A DNA stretch of 64,000 nt from Gonium pectorale (Eukaryota > Chlorophyta > Chlorophyceae > Chlamydomonadales > Volvocaceae): positions 1,009,137 to 1,073,136 of the forward strand of contig LSYV01000018.1 in NCBI GenBank assembly GCA_001584585.1. The letters are read 5' to 3'. Positions 21,017 through 32,090 of this stretch are shown here, piece by piece. Within the stretch, counting starts at the first letter, position 1. The number at the start of each line of letters is the position of its first letter. The notes beneath the pieces were generated by a model, which saw nothing but the letters and a program-made list of their open reading frames with translations, searched no databases and was not told where the DNA came from. Made by a program: the position numbers and the translations under genes.

Positions 21017-23360
21017 TCTCCACACGACCGTCCTGTCAGGTAAAGGAGCCGGTGCCACGATCCTACTCTTTCAGTCAGCTGCGCGGAAAAATTCTCCGGT
21101 GGTCGCGCGCGCGCTGACGCGGTTGCTTGCCACACCCTTAAGTCCTCTGACTCGTATGCAAAGGTGTATTACTTAGCACGCGTGTAACCTTTCCTTTGTT
21201 TTCGTCGTCTTGCCTTCCCGTTCTGTGGTCTTTAGGTGCAGAGCTCCTTCTCTCCTTGTGTGCGCCGTCGGTGTTTGGTCTTGGCTGCCATGGTGAGCTG
21301 TAGTTAGGACAGGGGTTCGGTCATGGGAGGGCTACCTGTCCCTCCCGTTGTCTGCGCCCTGTCTCGCCTCTCGCGTGTAACCTTTCCACAGAAAAACATA
21401 CAACACGAAGCACGGAAAGCAGAAGTGCACAGCCGTGGACGGAATGCCTCTCGATGGAGGCTGAGTTCTTGAAAACTGTATGCCCACACTGCATATTCCG
21501 CACCCGACATGAAGTTACTCCGCGTAGGAAGAAAACGTCATTGCAACCGGGGTGCGACTCAGGCGTAAACAATGATTAGGTAGAGCGCAAAGGCCGCTTG
21601 ACAACATGTAATCAGTTGATTCCGCCCTTCCGTGCCCTGGATTCTGCACGGCCTAAACCGCATGCTGCAGTGGGGACCCCGGCAACCTGTCACTTGCAAA
21701 GAGCGAGCACTTGCAGCGCCCCTGAAGTGCCCCTGAAGCTGAGCACACTCTCGCCGAGCTGCCTGCTGCCTTTGAGTCTGCCACCAGAAGCCAGAGCACG
21801 CCTGCAGATAGATGTGCAAGTCACACAACAGCTGCCACCACATATATGGTACTAATCTAGGCCCACCTTTCCAACAAGTGTGTGCTAAACCCCGTCCATG
21901 GCCCTTGTTGTTGTTCAAATGTAACAGCGACAAGGCCATGGAACCCCCTGAAGCACCCCCTGAAGGGGGATCCGCCTTGGAAATGTCCACGGTAAGAAAT
22001 CTCAATAGAGAGCAGGACGACCCACGATAGGCATAATAAGGCCGAATCCTAACACGTCGAGGCCATGATGTTGGCCACACGACAAGTGCCTTTCCCTTCC
22101 ACTATGCTGCGGACGGGAAGGCACGCTGCTCGTGCGGACCAAGTGGTTCGACAGCAAAAAAAAACACAAATAAGGAGGCTTGGCGCATCAGCTGGCAAGC
22201 CTCGTTTGAGTGATTTACCCGCCCTCCTACCCCGGACCCTGTACCGTTGCGCCTAGCGCAGCTGGCAGGCAGGCCCACTTCCACCCGCCCGCCCAGCAAA
22301 GGCGCCCCGCGGATGTCGGTGAGGTCGATTATTCCAGAGCCTCCCGGGTGCAGACAACACATGGGATGGCCTCCGATGGCCAAGGATTGCAGCACCCCTG
22401 CCCCTCGCTACCCCCACAATATGAAACTATCTTCCAACAGCAAACATGCGATGCAAGATTACGCCGGGTTAGGGTGTAACGACGTGGACACCAGCGGCCG
22501 CTGCAAAATGAGTCCCGAGGCACAGGCTAGAATAGCCCAGGCGACGTCCTGAACCGCCCATGCCACGCCGAGAGACCACGATCATGCATGGAAATTTGAC
22601 GCAAAACTCCCTCATTACGGCTCACAACATGGATAGCGCCGTGCACGCCTTGCACGGGAACAGCAGATGGCAGTCCCGGCCGCAGAACACTTGCTGCACT
22701 TGCTGCCGACCCGCCATGCGCTGCCCGCCCGCAAGGACACAGGACGTGCAGGGCGGCGCGCGCACTTCGGCTCTCTCCATTGAACGCTCTGCTCGCTGCG
22801 CTATCTGCGAGTAATCCGTTGGCGGAGACGCCAGCAGCATATAGGATAATGAACGAAGCGCGTAGGGCAGTTCGCAGTGCTTGCTACGCTTTTGGCCACA
22901 GGCGCAACGCACACGCCATGGCCCTCCTGGAGGGTATAGTGCCCTCTCCAGGGAGGCCGTGAGCGCTGAGCCGTCGAACCACGAGGTGATTTTAGCAGGT
23001 AGCACAGATCCATCCAGTCATTCCCCTCGCTTCTCTCTCACCCAATTATTGTCGAGGGAGCCTGATGGGTCCTGAACATGCTAACCCGTGCCTACGCCTA
23101 AGGTTAGTGACTGTGCCAGAGTAACGGCGGTCTAGCGCACGCACCCTGGCTAACAGTTACCGACCCTAACGGACGCCCATGTTGCGTTTCGCGCGTAACG
23201 TGAAGGGTCACGCAGGTGCCACGCTCTGCAGACTCTCGCCGTTAGCCGACCTACTCATGTCTTGTTCCTGGAGCGGGAGTAGGGAAACCGCACATAGGAG
23301 AGGCCATGACTACCAGCCATGGGAGCGCCGATGCAGACAGCAGTAGCGTGAACCGACACA
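21017..23360. other. Gene-poor stretch before the second Aurora-like kinase
   Basis: No gene is recognised. The 15-base string CGCGTGTAACCTTTCC occurs twice (about 21179 and 21372). A minus-strand open frame with clustered cysteines (22622-23005) is listed separately. Confidence 0.45.
22622..23005 (-). CDS. Unrecognised 127-residue open frame with paired cysteines
   Basis: The C-terminal 45 residues show CTSC, then CGRDC and CKAC, a spacing that resembles zinc-binding clusters but matches no family I can name. No splice-supported neighbours were found. It may be a fragment of a mobile-element protein or chance. Confidence 0.2.
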   Translation of the reverse strand: MLPAKITSWFDGSALTASLERALYPPGGPWRVRCACGQKRSKHCELPYALRSLSYMLLASPPTDYSQIAQRAERSMERAEVRAPPCTSCVLAGGQRMAGRQQVQQVFCGRDCHLLFPCKACTALSML

Positions 23361-23365
23361 TTACA
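23361..23365 (-). terminator. Candidate TGTAA poly(A) signal of the second Aurora-like kinase
   Basis: TGTAA on the minus strand lies 68 bases past the stop at 23433-23435. Confidence 0.45.
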
Positions 23366-23432
23366 CAAAGGTACTGGGAGAGCACACGCTATGCGGCTGC
23401 ACCTGCGCTCCAGGCATCGCCCGAAGACTCTT

Positions 23433-26400
23433 CTAAGCGACCCAACACAACATTTCATATATTACAGGTCCCGCACCTTCGGTTGGAGCGGCATGGCCCT
23501 GGGAAGGGCTAACGCGCGTGATGCTGGCACGGGTGCCGGTGCCTTGCGCTCCGGCTGCCCCCGTCATCCACGGGTGCGCCCGCAGCTGCTGCACGGTGGG
23601 CCGGTCCTCTGGACGTAGGGCCAGCGCCGAGGTTATAAAGTCTCGGGCGGCGGCCGACACGGAGGCGGGGAAGCTCAGCTGCGGGGTGGCGCCGCTCCGG
23701 CCCGAGTCTGGCGCACCGGCTCCGCCCTTGGTCGCCGCGGTGAGCACGGGTGGGAATCCCACGAGCATCTCGTACGCCAGGACGCCCACGCTCCACACGT
23801 CCTGCGGCGGCACACGGGGGCAGGCGAAGAGGAGGTTGATGCGGCGCCAACTGAGGGATGTAGGGGACGCTGTGCCAGGGGCAAGGCGGCAAACGGAGCG
23901 AATGAGCGGGAAGGACGTAGCTGGACAGCACAGCAAAAGTAACCAAGACACGGCTGCCACCCTGGGAACCGACAGGCCAGCGCACCTATGAGCAACCACC
24001 GCTGCGGTGCGGAGCACGATGCACACTTCTGGCATTCAACGCCCAGCGTCAGGTCCACATACATCTCCACTGAAGCGGGCTTGCACGCAGCCGCGGCTCC
24101 AAGATCCCCAAGAAAAATGTGCTCCACCAGGTCGACAGCTAGCCCCGCAAAGTCCGTTTCTACTGCACGTCATGGGCGAACTCACCGCAGCCGTCGAGTA
24201 GGCCAGCGACAGGTCGTCCTTGTTGTCAGCGGGCGCAGACTTGAGCGGGCAGCGCTCCACCTCGGGCGCCTGTGGACGCAACACGGTGCAAGCGGCCCCG
24301 CAGCAGGGTCAGGCATTTCCGGGAGATCATAACTCAGAAAGACTACACGGACAAAGGCAGAAAGGCGGAACGAAGGCAGAAAGAAGGCAGAAAGGCAGGA
24401 AGGCAGTCTACACGGAATGTTCGGATGCTGCAGATACGGTGCATGGTCTGCGAGAGGACGCCTCCCTCTGCAGAAACATGAGGACGCGCTGGCGGCACGC
24501 AAGATGCTACTGAGGCTACTGTCCGCTGACACGCCGCGTACCATGTAGTCAGCTGTCAGCGGTATGTTCAGGGTCGGGGGAAGGACATGATTCGGGCATG
24601 ATCAACAGGGGCAAGGCGGGGACAGGGCAGGGACGTCAGAAACTTGCAAGCCTCGTTTGGGTGATTGCTTTCAGTTGCAAGCGGCCAGTACTTCGCTCAG
24701 TGTTGGAGGCAGCAGACAAGGAAGCAAGAGCAACGTCAAGTTACCTCACACAACACCCCGTAGCAACTGGCGCACCTGTTCCCGCGCGTGTGACCGCCCT
24801 CTCCTCTGTGATATTGATGGCGACGCCGAAGTCCGCCACGCGGAGGGCCCAGTCGGACGCATATAGCAGGTTTTCGGGCTGGGGGGCCAGCAAGGGGACA
24901 GACAGGCGCGGTCAGCAGGGGTGGACAGTCGCAACGGTGTGTGCAGTGCTGCAGCGGCGTACGGTACGGGGCACCGACCTTGGAAGGCACCTCACGCGCC
25001 AGTGGACCCCATGTGCCATGTGTCCCCGCCCTCTGCAGAACATTCCTGCCCTCCAATTTACATGCTGCCACTGCCATCCCCGCCCTCTTGCAGCGCACCT
25101 TGATATCCCGGTGGCAGATGCCGCGCGTGTGCAGGTACGACAGCGCGTCAAGCAGCGGCTCCAGCACAGCGCCCCGCAGCTGCTCCTCGTTGAGCGGCCG
25201 GTCCATGGCTGTGTGCAGGCGGTGCAGATCGCCGCGGCCCGCCAGCTCCAGGACCAGCACAAGGCGCTTCGAGTCCTGAAACGCGCCGTACAAGCCCAGG
25301 ATGTTCCGGTGGGCCAGATTGACCTGGATCTGGATCTCGCGCGCAATCTGGTGCAACGTGTTGCCCGGGATGCGATCCAAGAAGTAGATCTTGAGAGCCA
25401 CGGGCATCGCGGTGCGCTTGCAAAGGGCCTGAAGGAGCATGTGAGCGTGGTGAAATTAGGATACTTGTACGCAGCCCGCCGTGCCGTCAGCGCTATGGGA
25501 GGCTCAGCGCCGGGAGTGCCTCGGGGGAGAGAGCGTTTTTGGCGAACTGATCTGCTCCTGCATTGTCTGACCGCCCCTTTATTCTCCCTTCTACTTTCGT
25601 ACGCGTTGACTCGCCAGTGTATGCGCCCGTATAACACACCTCGTACCTTGTACACAGCGGTTTTGCTGCCCTTGAAGAGGCGCCGGCTGATCGCATAGTC
25701 TTCCAAGCTCCATACGGCCCTCCACATGCCGTGAGGCATCGTCCGGTTCATGGCCAAGAGCAAAGCCGCCTCAACGTTCCGGCGGCCTTGGCTCCCCGGC
25801 AGCGAGGATGCTAAGGCCGGCTGCCGCTCCCGCTGCTGCTCCCACTGCTGCCGCTGCCGAAATAAGCTCATCTGGAGTGGGTCCTGGGCGTGCTCTTGTC
25901 CGGCGTGGACCAAGCCGGACTGGTGCTTGGCCGGCTGCACGGCATCATACCCGGCGCAGACCCGCCCGCTAGTGATCACCTCTGCCTCCCATTCCATCGT
26001 GTCACGGCACGGGCCGGCAGGCATGCCGGCGGGCCCAGCGCGCTGCGCATCGGTCCACTCCTTCAGGGGCTGCTTACTATTGGCATGCGCCTGCATCTCG
26101 GCGCAGAGGGACTGGCTCACATTGGGTGGCGCTGAGAGGCAGACACCCAGTTCCATGGGCTCAGGGTTGCCGGAGCCGGAGCAGTTGGCGAGCCCTGAGT
26201 GAACGTGGCGTTCCGGCGCGGAGAGCACGCACTGCAATGCGACTGGAGTTTCCCTCTGGACCCCTTGCAGCGAGATGTCGCGCGCAAAAAGATGCCGTTG
26301 ACCGTTGCAAGCCATGGGACTTGAGACAGCAGTTGGAGTTGCCAAGATGCCGGTCGTGGCGGCTGCAGTCGTCAGCATTATCCTCGGCTGCGAGCCGTGA

Positions 26401-26996
26401 GATGACTGGCCGCATGAGTTGGGGGAGGTGGGCTCTGGGGAGCCGTAGTAGCGTGGAGGCGGAGCCCCGTGGCCAAAGTCCGTGGCGCTGGCGGTGTGCC
26501 GGTATTGCAGCGAGACGGTGGGGTCGGGCGTGTAGCGAGACGGCCAGTGCAAGAACCCCGCGTGAGCGGAGCAAGCTGCGCGGGCGGCGTAGGCGGCAGG
26601 GAGGCAGCGGAGACGTGGGCAACGGTCCGACAGCACACAACGTAGATTGAGCCGGAAAAAAGCTTGAAGCAAGCTTTACATAACGAGTGAATTGAAGCTG
26701 ACAGCATCCGAAAGTCGCTGAGGGTATGCGCACGTGCCCCACGCACCATGAGCGCTGGCGTTAGCACTTGGCTGCTCAAGATCTCGAGTGCGCAGCCCGC
26801 GTTTGCCCAATCCCAGAGCGCTCCGTAGTCTGCGAAGCGAGGTGAACGCTTTTCGACTGAACAGCGAGCTGAACTGCCGGAAGCTGATAGACTTCTGAGT
26901 TGATATTACGCTGAGCTCTGCATCAGAAGCGACCAAGCAATTGAAGGGGGACGTTGGCTGCGCGGGAGTGCCGTCAGCAGAACCGAGACGCTGCAT
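23433..26996 (-). CDS. Aurora-like serine/threonine kinase, copy 2 (7 exons)
   Basis: Exons in transcript order: 26996-26747, 26575-25647, 25428-25099, 24878-24776, 24552-24542, 24269-24186, 23801-23433. Phases agree and give 691 residues. The N-terminal half is low-complexity, with a basic patch near residue 55 (LRRLRSALGLGKRG). The kinase domain runs from WSLEDYAISRRLFKGS through VALKIYF, CHRDIKPENLL, an intact DFG, AGTADYMAPE and DVWSVGVLAYEML to RPTVQQLRAHPWM. It is a paralogue of 13390-17523. It keeps the 11-nt microexon but lacks three introns that copy 1 has (one after WSLE, two inside the region from the beta-3 lysine to HRD). The 5' exon is inferred from phase-compatible splice sites; starting at 26672 without it is the alternative. 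A cilium-linked CALK-like role is possible but not shown. Confidence 0.86.
24542..24552 (-). other. 11-nt coding microexon of Aurora-like kinase copy 2
   Basis: It lies between CAG and GTACGC on the minus strand and has the same length, phase and encoded residues (ADYM) as the microexon of copy 1. Confidence 0.85.
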
Positions 26997-28244
26997 GTTG
27001 CGCTAGCTAATCACTACAGCCTCACTGTCAAATAGCTGTTGCCTTTGCCATGAAATGGCGTTCATACCGGTGGTGGCGGCGCAAGTTCGGACACGCCTTG
27101 ACAATCATTAAGTGACTATAATACCTACCAAGACAGATGATGTGTGCTTCGTTGACTCGTACTTACCCTGATCCCCGTGAGAAACGTGACGGGCGGTACT
27201 CCCGGTGTACCCTGCTGCAGAAAGCAAGGGCTTTCCTTTTTTCCTCGTCGGGTGACTTATAATACGATGGAATGTAAGAGTGGCTTGATGGGCAGCAACG
27301 GCAATGTTACGGACGAATGACAGGGTTCAATTGCGAGATGTGTCCGTTTGATATTTGTCCTTACAAACACGCTGCACACACATAATTGTAAGAATTATGT
27401 TTGCTGTTGGTGCTAGAGTTGAGGGGCTGGACGTGCCTGGGTGCACTACCGCCTTTTCTTGGTTCGGGGAAGGTCGCGGGTGGTCATTTCGGTTGGTGCG
27501 CTGTGGTGAAAGACGTCGGGAGCCTGGATACTGACTGGCCGGAGAGTAGATTCCGAGTGGCCGTAACCTAGGTGCCACTGCCCAACCAGGGCTGGACGAA
27601 TGCCAGGGGGTGTGGGGTTTACAAGAGCCGAAGTAGTACTGACCTCAAGTATATGGCATGGGATTGGGTCGTGCAGGCTGCAGAGGGATAGCAGAAGAGA
27701 GCCGAGAGACGCGCTTTGGTTCTGTATCGGAGCCATGGGACGACGGGAGCCATCCGGCGGTGTATCCTGTGGCTGGTGTCGAGGTGTCCCTGAGTGTCTG
27801 GGTGCGCTTCCGCCTGTACCTGGTTCCCAACAAGTGGATTCCGTTTGGCCGAAACCCAGATGCCGCTGCCTATCCGAATTCTTCTACTCTTTCAACGCGC
27901 CATACCCTGGCCAACCACTACTGTTGCGACCGCCATCTTGCTAATCCCGTGATCTGGCATGACACTACAACTAATTCATACATGGGATGCAGGTGGCGCA
28001 CTATATGTGAGGCCTCTCCCACGGCGTTGCAGATCCATCTGGCCGTCCGTGCGGCACAGCCAGCCGCGGCCCACGACTGTGTTCTGACTCTGCGATATTC
28101 GCCATCTGCAGTCGGGCCCTGCTGTCGAGGCTCGCCCCGTCCCGCCCGGCACCCGCACTGGCCCGTGATGGTCCTCCCAAGTACCTCCTAGTTTGTTTAT
28201 AAGCAAGTGTCGGCAGACGTATGCGGGCAGCAGGGTTGGCATAA
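26997..28244. other. Intergenic, 5' flank of kinase copy 2
   Basis: No gene recognised. Open frames are short, and their translations on both strands lack motifs. Confidence 0.5.
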
Positions 28245-28350
28245 GACCCCGAATCGTGAATGAGTTATGAAATCGCCAACACCACCGGATCCGAGCGCGC
28301 TCCGTAAAAGCCGGGCCCCTCCGGATTCGAGCGCGCTCCCAGCCGTACAG
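28245..28350 (-). repeat. Left member of a roughly 100-bp inverted repeat pair
   Basis: Its reverse complement aligns with 30678-30775. Shared blocks are GTACGGCTGGGAGCGCGCTC, CCGGCTTTT and CGGAGCGCGCTCGGA, then CCGGTGGT, GGCGATTT and ATCGGG. It carries two GAGCGCGCTC palindromes. Orientation is what terminal inverted repeats of a transposon would show. Confidence 0.75.
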
Positions 28351-28453
28351 CACTGACCCACCCAGAGCGAGCTCAGCTGCATATGAAGACAATGCAGTAA
28401 GAGCCGGCACTTAACCGACCACTCTATGGCTACAAGTAGTCGACGCATGTTCA

Positions 28454-29849
28454 TTATAATACTGCAGTGGCGGCGGCTCCATGCAAGGACGTGGTGCCGT
28501 GCACGACCCCGTGGCCGGTACAGGTCGGAGTGGCCGGCGGAAAGGCTGCCTGCAAGGCGGTTTTCAGCACTTCCCACTTGGGACGCTTGATGGCGGCTGC
28601 TTGGCATGCCATGACGCCCGCTTGAAGGTGAACTGGGCTGAGTGCCCTGCTCTCCGCTGCGCTGTAGATTGCCATAATAGGCTGCTTGCAGGCGTCCTTC
28701 TTAAGGTCTCTTGGCGCATTGAAGGGCACCGCCGACTCCCACCAGCCCGGGCGTCTGCCCTGGTATGTGGCCCTGCTTACGCCGAGATGCTGCAGGATCA
28801 CCACCAACACGGACCGCAGCTCGTCATGGGTGCAGTTTTCCACCGCTTGACTCCAGGTGGCTGCGGGCATAGAACATGTTGAGGGAATTAATAGGTGAGA
28901 GATGCCGACTTTGGTGGAGATCTGCTGTCATCGATTTGCCATAGCAACCATGGCATTCAATGTGCGTAGGGTGCACCAGTGCCTCCCAGTGAACCCTTCA
29001 CAATTAGTACCTGGTAGGCCAGCAGCAGGCTGCTCCGCCGCCAGTATGGACATCAACATCGAGGTGCCCAGCAGGGCAGGGGCGTCCCACTGTGTCGCTT
29101 CTGCAGCTTGCAGGGCGCACTGGAACTCTTTTGCAGATGCAAAACCTGGCCGGCTCAGTACCCCGCTGTCGTCAATAACAAGGTTGTCCTTTCTGCCCTT
29201 GCCATTCACGGCCACTAGCAGGGAGGAGAAGGCCACCCCCCGGCAGGTGTAATGGTCCTTCAGTACTTTCAGCAGGTTCATGGCGCGGGTGAGGATGGCT
29301 GTCGCTTGACGGTCACTGCGCTGCTCAGCGGTACGGGAGCCCTTGCCCTGGTCCTTGCGTGTCCTTGTAGCGCCCACGGGGACCACGGTTGCCCATCTCG
29401 GGCTCTACATGCTCGTGCTCCTGCGCCTTCAGCCTGGCGAGCCGTTGCAACTGCTGTACAAGCTCCTGCGCTTGTTGATGCGTACAACCTCTGGGACGGC
29501 GCCTGTCGCATGTGCGATGCTCTCTGGGGACACACCGGGAGAAGGGGGGTGCGGAGACTTCGTATTCCATTGTGTCATAGTACAATGCGCTGGATGCCTT
29601 CACCGTTCGTAGCTTCATCGGAACTACTGCCCATGCTACTGCGCATGCCAGAAAACCTGCCTGCCCGCTCGTTGATTCTCGCGTGTATTCGTTCCAACTC
29701 CGCTGCTGGTGCAGCTGGGCGTTCCGCCTGGGGTGGCTGGTCACCAGTCTCTTGCTTGCTGCGACACTTAATGGCAAGACGCACACATAAGCTATTAAAT
29801 TTTCGCACGTGCTTGCGGCTCTACACAACCAACGCGCCTTGTTGTCCAA
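28454..29849 (-). pseudogene. Degenerate coding sequence of unknown family, between inverted repeats
   Basis: Adjacent minus-strand segments look protein-coding but change frame between blocks. The first, 29849-29325, is Gln/Arg-rich (QELVQQLQRLARLKAQ). The second, 29386-28928, is the best-looking, with MNLLKVLKDHYTCRGVAFSS and a Lys/Arg-rich start. The third, 28870-28454, begins with a good acceptor before ATWSQAVENCTHDELRSVL. I do not recognise the family and see no transposase catalytic triad. The position between inverted repeats suggests a transposon protein. A decayed host gene whose exons continue up to 32090 is the alternative. Confidence 0.35.
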
Positions 29850-30677
29850 ACCCAGCGTAACTTGCTACTCTTCCTGCCGCCGACCCGTTTAAGCGGGGCG
29901 TGTGGCTGGGGGGAGCGCAGCAGCCAACGCCCTGCCGAGCACTGCAGGCCCCGATGACGCGATGAGCTCAGCGTGGTCCCAGAGGCGGTCTCCACTGTGC
30001 TGTGGCTGCTGTCTGGTCAGCGTCGCCCGGACGCCTTCCTGCACCGTGCCTTGATGCTATTCGCTGCAGGTTTCTCTATTTTATTCTTCGTGTGTGCGCT
30101 GCGCTGTCGAACCGACGTGTACGAGTACCGGGCGGCTTACGGCCACGCTGTACCATTCTTGCATGCCTTACCCAGTAACGTTGTTGATTCCCTACTTCCC
30201 TCTACTTCAAACGAAGGTTTCAGTGGGCTGCCCAGCCCGGCGGCCGCCGCGGCCGTCGATGGCGGTGGCGCGAAACACGCAAGAGCAGAAATGCTCCAGG
30301 TTGCCACTGGGGTGGCTGGTCACAACATTTCTACCGCCGTTGCCTCGAGAGGCGTCCGCTGCTTCCTCGTCTGACCTTCCTATGGCATGTGCCGACATAT
30401 TTGCTATGTGACTTATGAAATTGTCGTCGGTGCAGCTAATAAGCGCAAAGGCAACTTCAGCTGGTCAACTATTATCCCCAGTAATACACGGTTCTGCTGC
30501 TAGTCCCCGTAAATCATTAGGTACTTTTCCACAAGCAAGAATGTGCAGAAGAGGCCGAGGGAGCCCGAAGGAGCCGAATAAACGTCCACAGTACGTGATA
30601 TATGCACGTGATTCAAATAGCATGTCTTACAATACGTACGGATGCGGCCGGTGCAGTTAGGAGCGCGCTCGGAGCCG

Positions 30678-30775
30678 GTACGGCTGGGAGCGCGCTCGGG
30701 GCCGGTTGGGCCGGCTTTTTCGGAGCGCGCTCGGAACCGGTGGTCTCGGCGATTTTCTTCTTGCGTGAATCGGGA
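30678..30775 (+). repeat. Right member of the inverted repeat pair
   Basis: It is the reverse complement partner of 28245-28350. Together with the bases just before it (from 30658) it contains three GAGCGCGCTC palindromes in a loosely periodic arrangement separated by CCGG-rich linkers. Confidence 0.75.
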
Positions 30776-30832
30776 CGGTGGCTTGTCATGAATTAAAAGG
30801 AACAGCCAAGTTTAAGAAATTGGGACCCGTCG

Positions 30833-30912
30833 GACAAAAAACCTGCACAGAAAGAGGGAGCCCGCCTCTACGGCCATACACGCCCGAAGGCGTGACGTTT
30901 CCAATAGTTCCA
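30833..30912 (+). repeat. Dispersed repeat family, copy 4 (truncated)
   Basis: About 66 bases match copy 2 with two differences, then the match ends abruptly after GACGTTTCCAATAG. It lies 60 bp outside the right inverted repeat. Confidence 0.8.
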
Positions 30913-31399
30913 ATGCCGTCCCCGTTGACCCGCTCACGCGCGCGATATACAGATACAGATTACAGGCTCCCCAGAGGGGCTGCAGGCCACACAAGCCAAT
31001 TGGCTCCCGACCCGCCATAGCAGAGTGGGTGAAACACCCGTTGTATTAGCCGTGAGGCCCAGAACACGAAACACAAAGAGCGCAACGTGACACAGACACC
31101 AACTTGGCGCTGTGGGACACGTATGTGGGGCAATTGCAGAAAAGAACCTGAGCGGTTCGTGGGTTTAGTGTGTTACGTCATGCGAATGTGCGTGCTTGTG
31201 GACAGGCTGCAAACAGGCTGCAAACAGACGAGCGAGGCAATGCAAACAGTCGAGCAGTCGAGCAGTCTGGTATTCTAGCCGGCAGCCAACAACCCATTAC
31301 GCATAGTACCCGCTGGGTTTAGTGTGTATTGTTGTGAGAGAAACCACCCGTACGGCAACAACCATAAAAGTATGCTCCTTAGGGCCGAAACCCTACGCA

Positions 31400-32090
31400 C
31401 TATCCAAAGTGCCCAAAATCGTACAGCATCCAGCCCCCGGAGTCCATGCACTCAATCTCCACGCCCTTTCGCCACCGTGGGGACAGACCCTTCCCATGCA
31501 ACTCGTCAAACTTGCCCTGGCGCGCTATGCGAAGTGCGCAGCCAAGCACGGTCAGGTAGGGGGCCACCCCCCCCGTGCGCCTGATGGCCTTGGCATCCGA
31601 AAGGAACATGTTGCGCTGGGACGGCGTCACAGCCACCACCACGTTCCAGTCGGTCCGGCATTTCCCCTGCCCGCACCGCACAAAGCTGCCACCCGCGCGG
31701 CATGCCTGGTCGTCCCGTCCGCTGGTAGAAGGCCCCCCTAGGGCCAAGAACTCACTCCGCTTTGAGTTCTCCAGCATCGTCCCAGTGACATGCTTTAGCA
31801 CCCCGTGTCCATCATCAACAACCGGCAAGCAGCTGGTGAGCTGCTGCAGCTGCTCTTTGTTGCACGGCCATGGGGACCTCGCACTCGTGCAGCCGCTGCG
31901 TGCTCGCCTCCAGCTTCTCGCGCTCAATGACGACCGAGGAAGATATCCGTTTTTGAGAGTTGACAAACGAGAAACCTGACGTGTCAGTAACCCAGACACT
32001 GGGAGGCCCGGCCTGCCACCGGGAAATCACTGCGAGGCGTTTGTCCTGGCTGTTAAATAGGCAGCTAGCTGTAGGGTGTAACGCGCACAT
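31400..32090 (-). pseudogene. Frameshifted coding remnant of unknown family
   Basis: Two overlapping minus-strand frames together read like one protein. The first contains SQKRISSSVVIEREKLEAS, likely coiled coil; its frame changes near 31870. The second contains DWNVVVAVTPSQRNMFLSDA and ends at 31400. No family is recognised and no start is clear. The 5' part overlaps a LINE 3' scrap at 31981-32045, so a LINE insertion at the edge of an older gene or element is likely. Confidence 0.35.
31981..32045 (-). mobile_element. LINE 3' UTR scrap
   Basis: The reverse complement contains CGCAGTGATTTCCCGGTGGC and AGGCCGGGCCTCCCAG, closely matching 9440-9492 in the 3' UTR of the LINE at 7460-9560. Only about 55 bases are preserved. 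Confidence 0.65.

Noticed and set aside
24912..25646. Continuous 586-codon minus-strand frame read as one exon of kinase copy 2
   Set aside because: Only its first part (to 25647) is coding. The rest is intron plus a wrong frame of the next exon; the true kinase motifs lie in another frame there.
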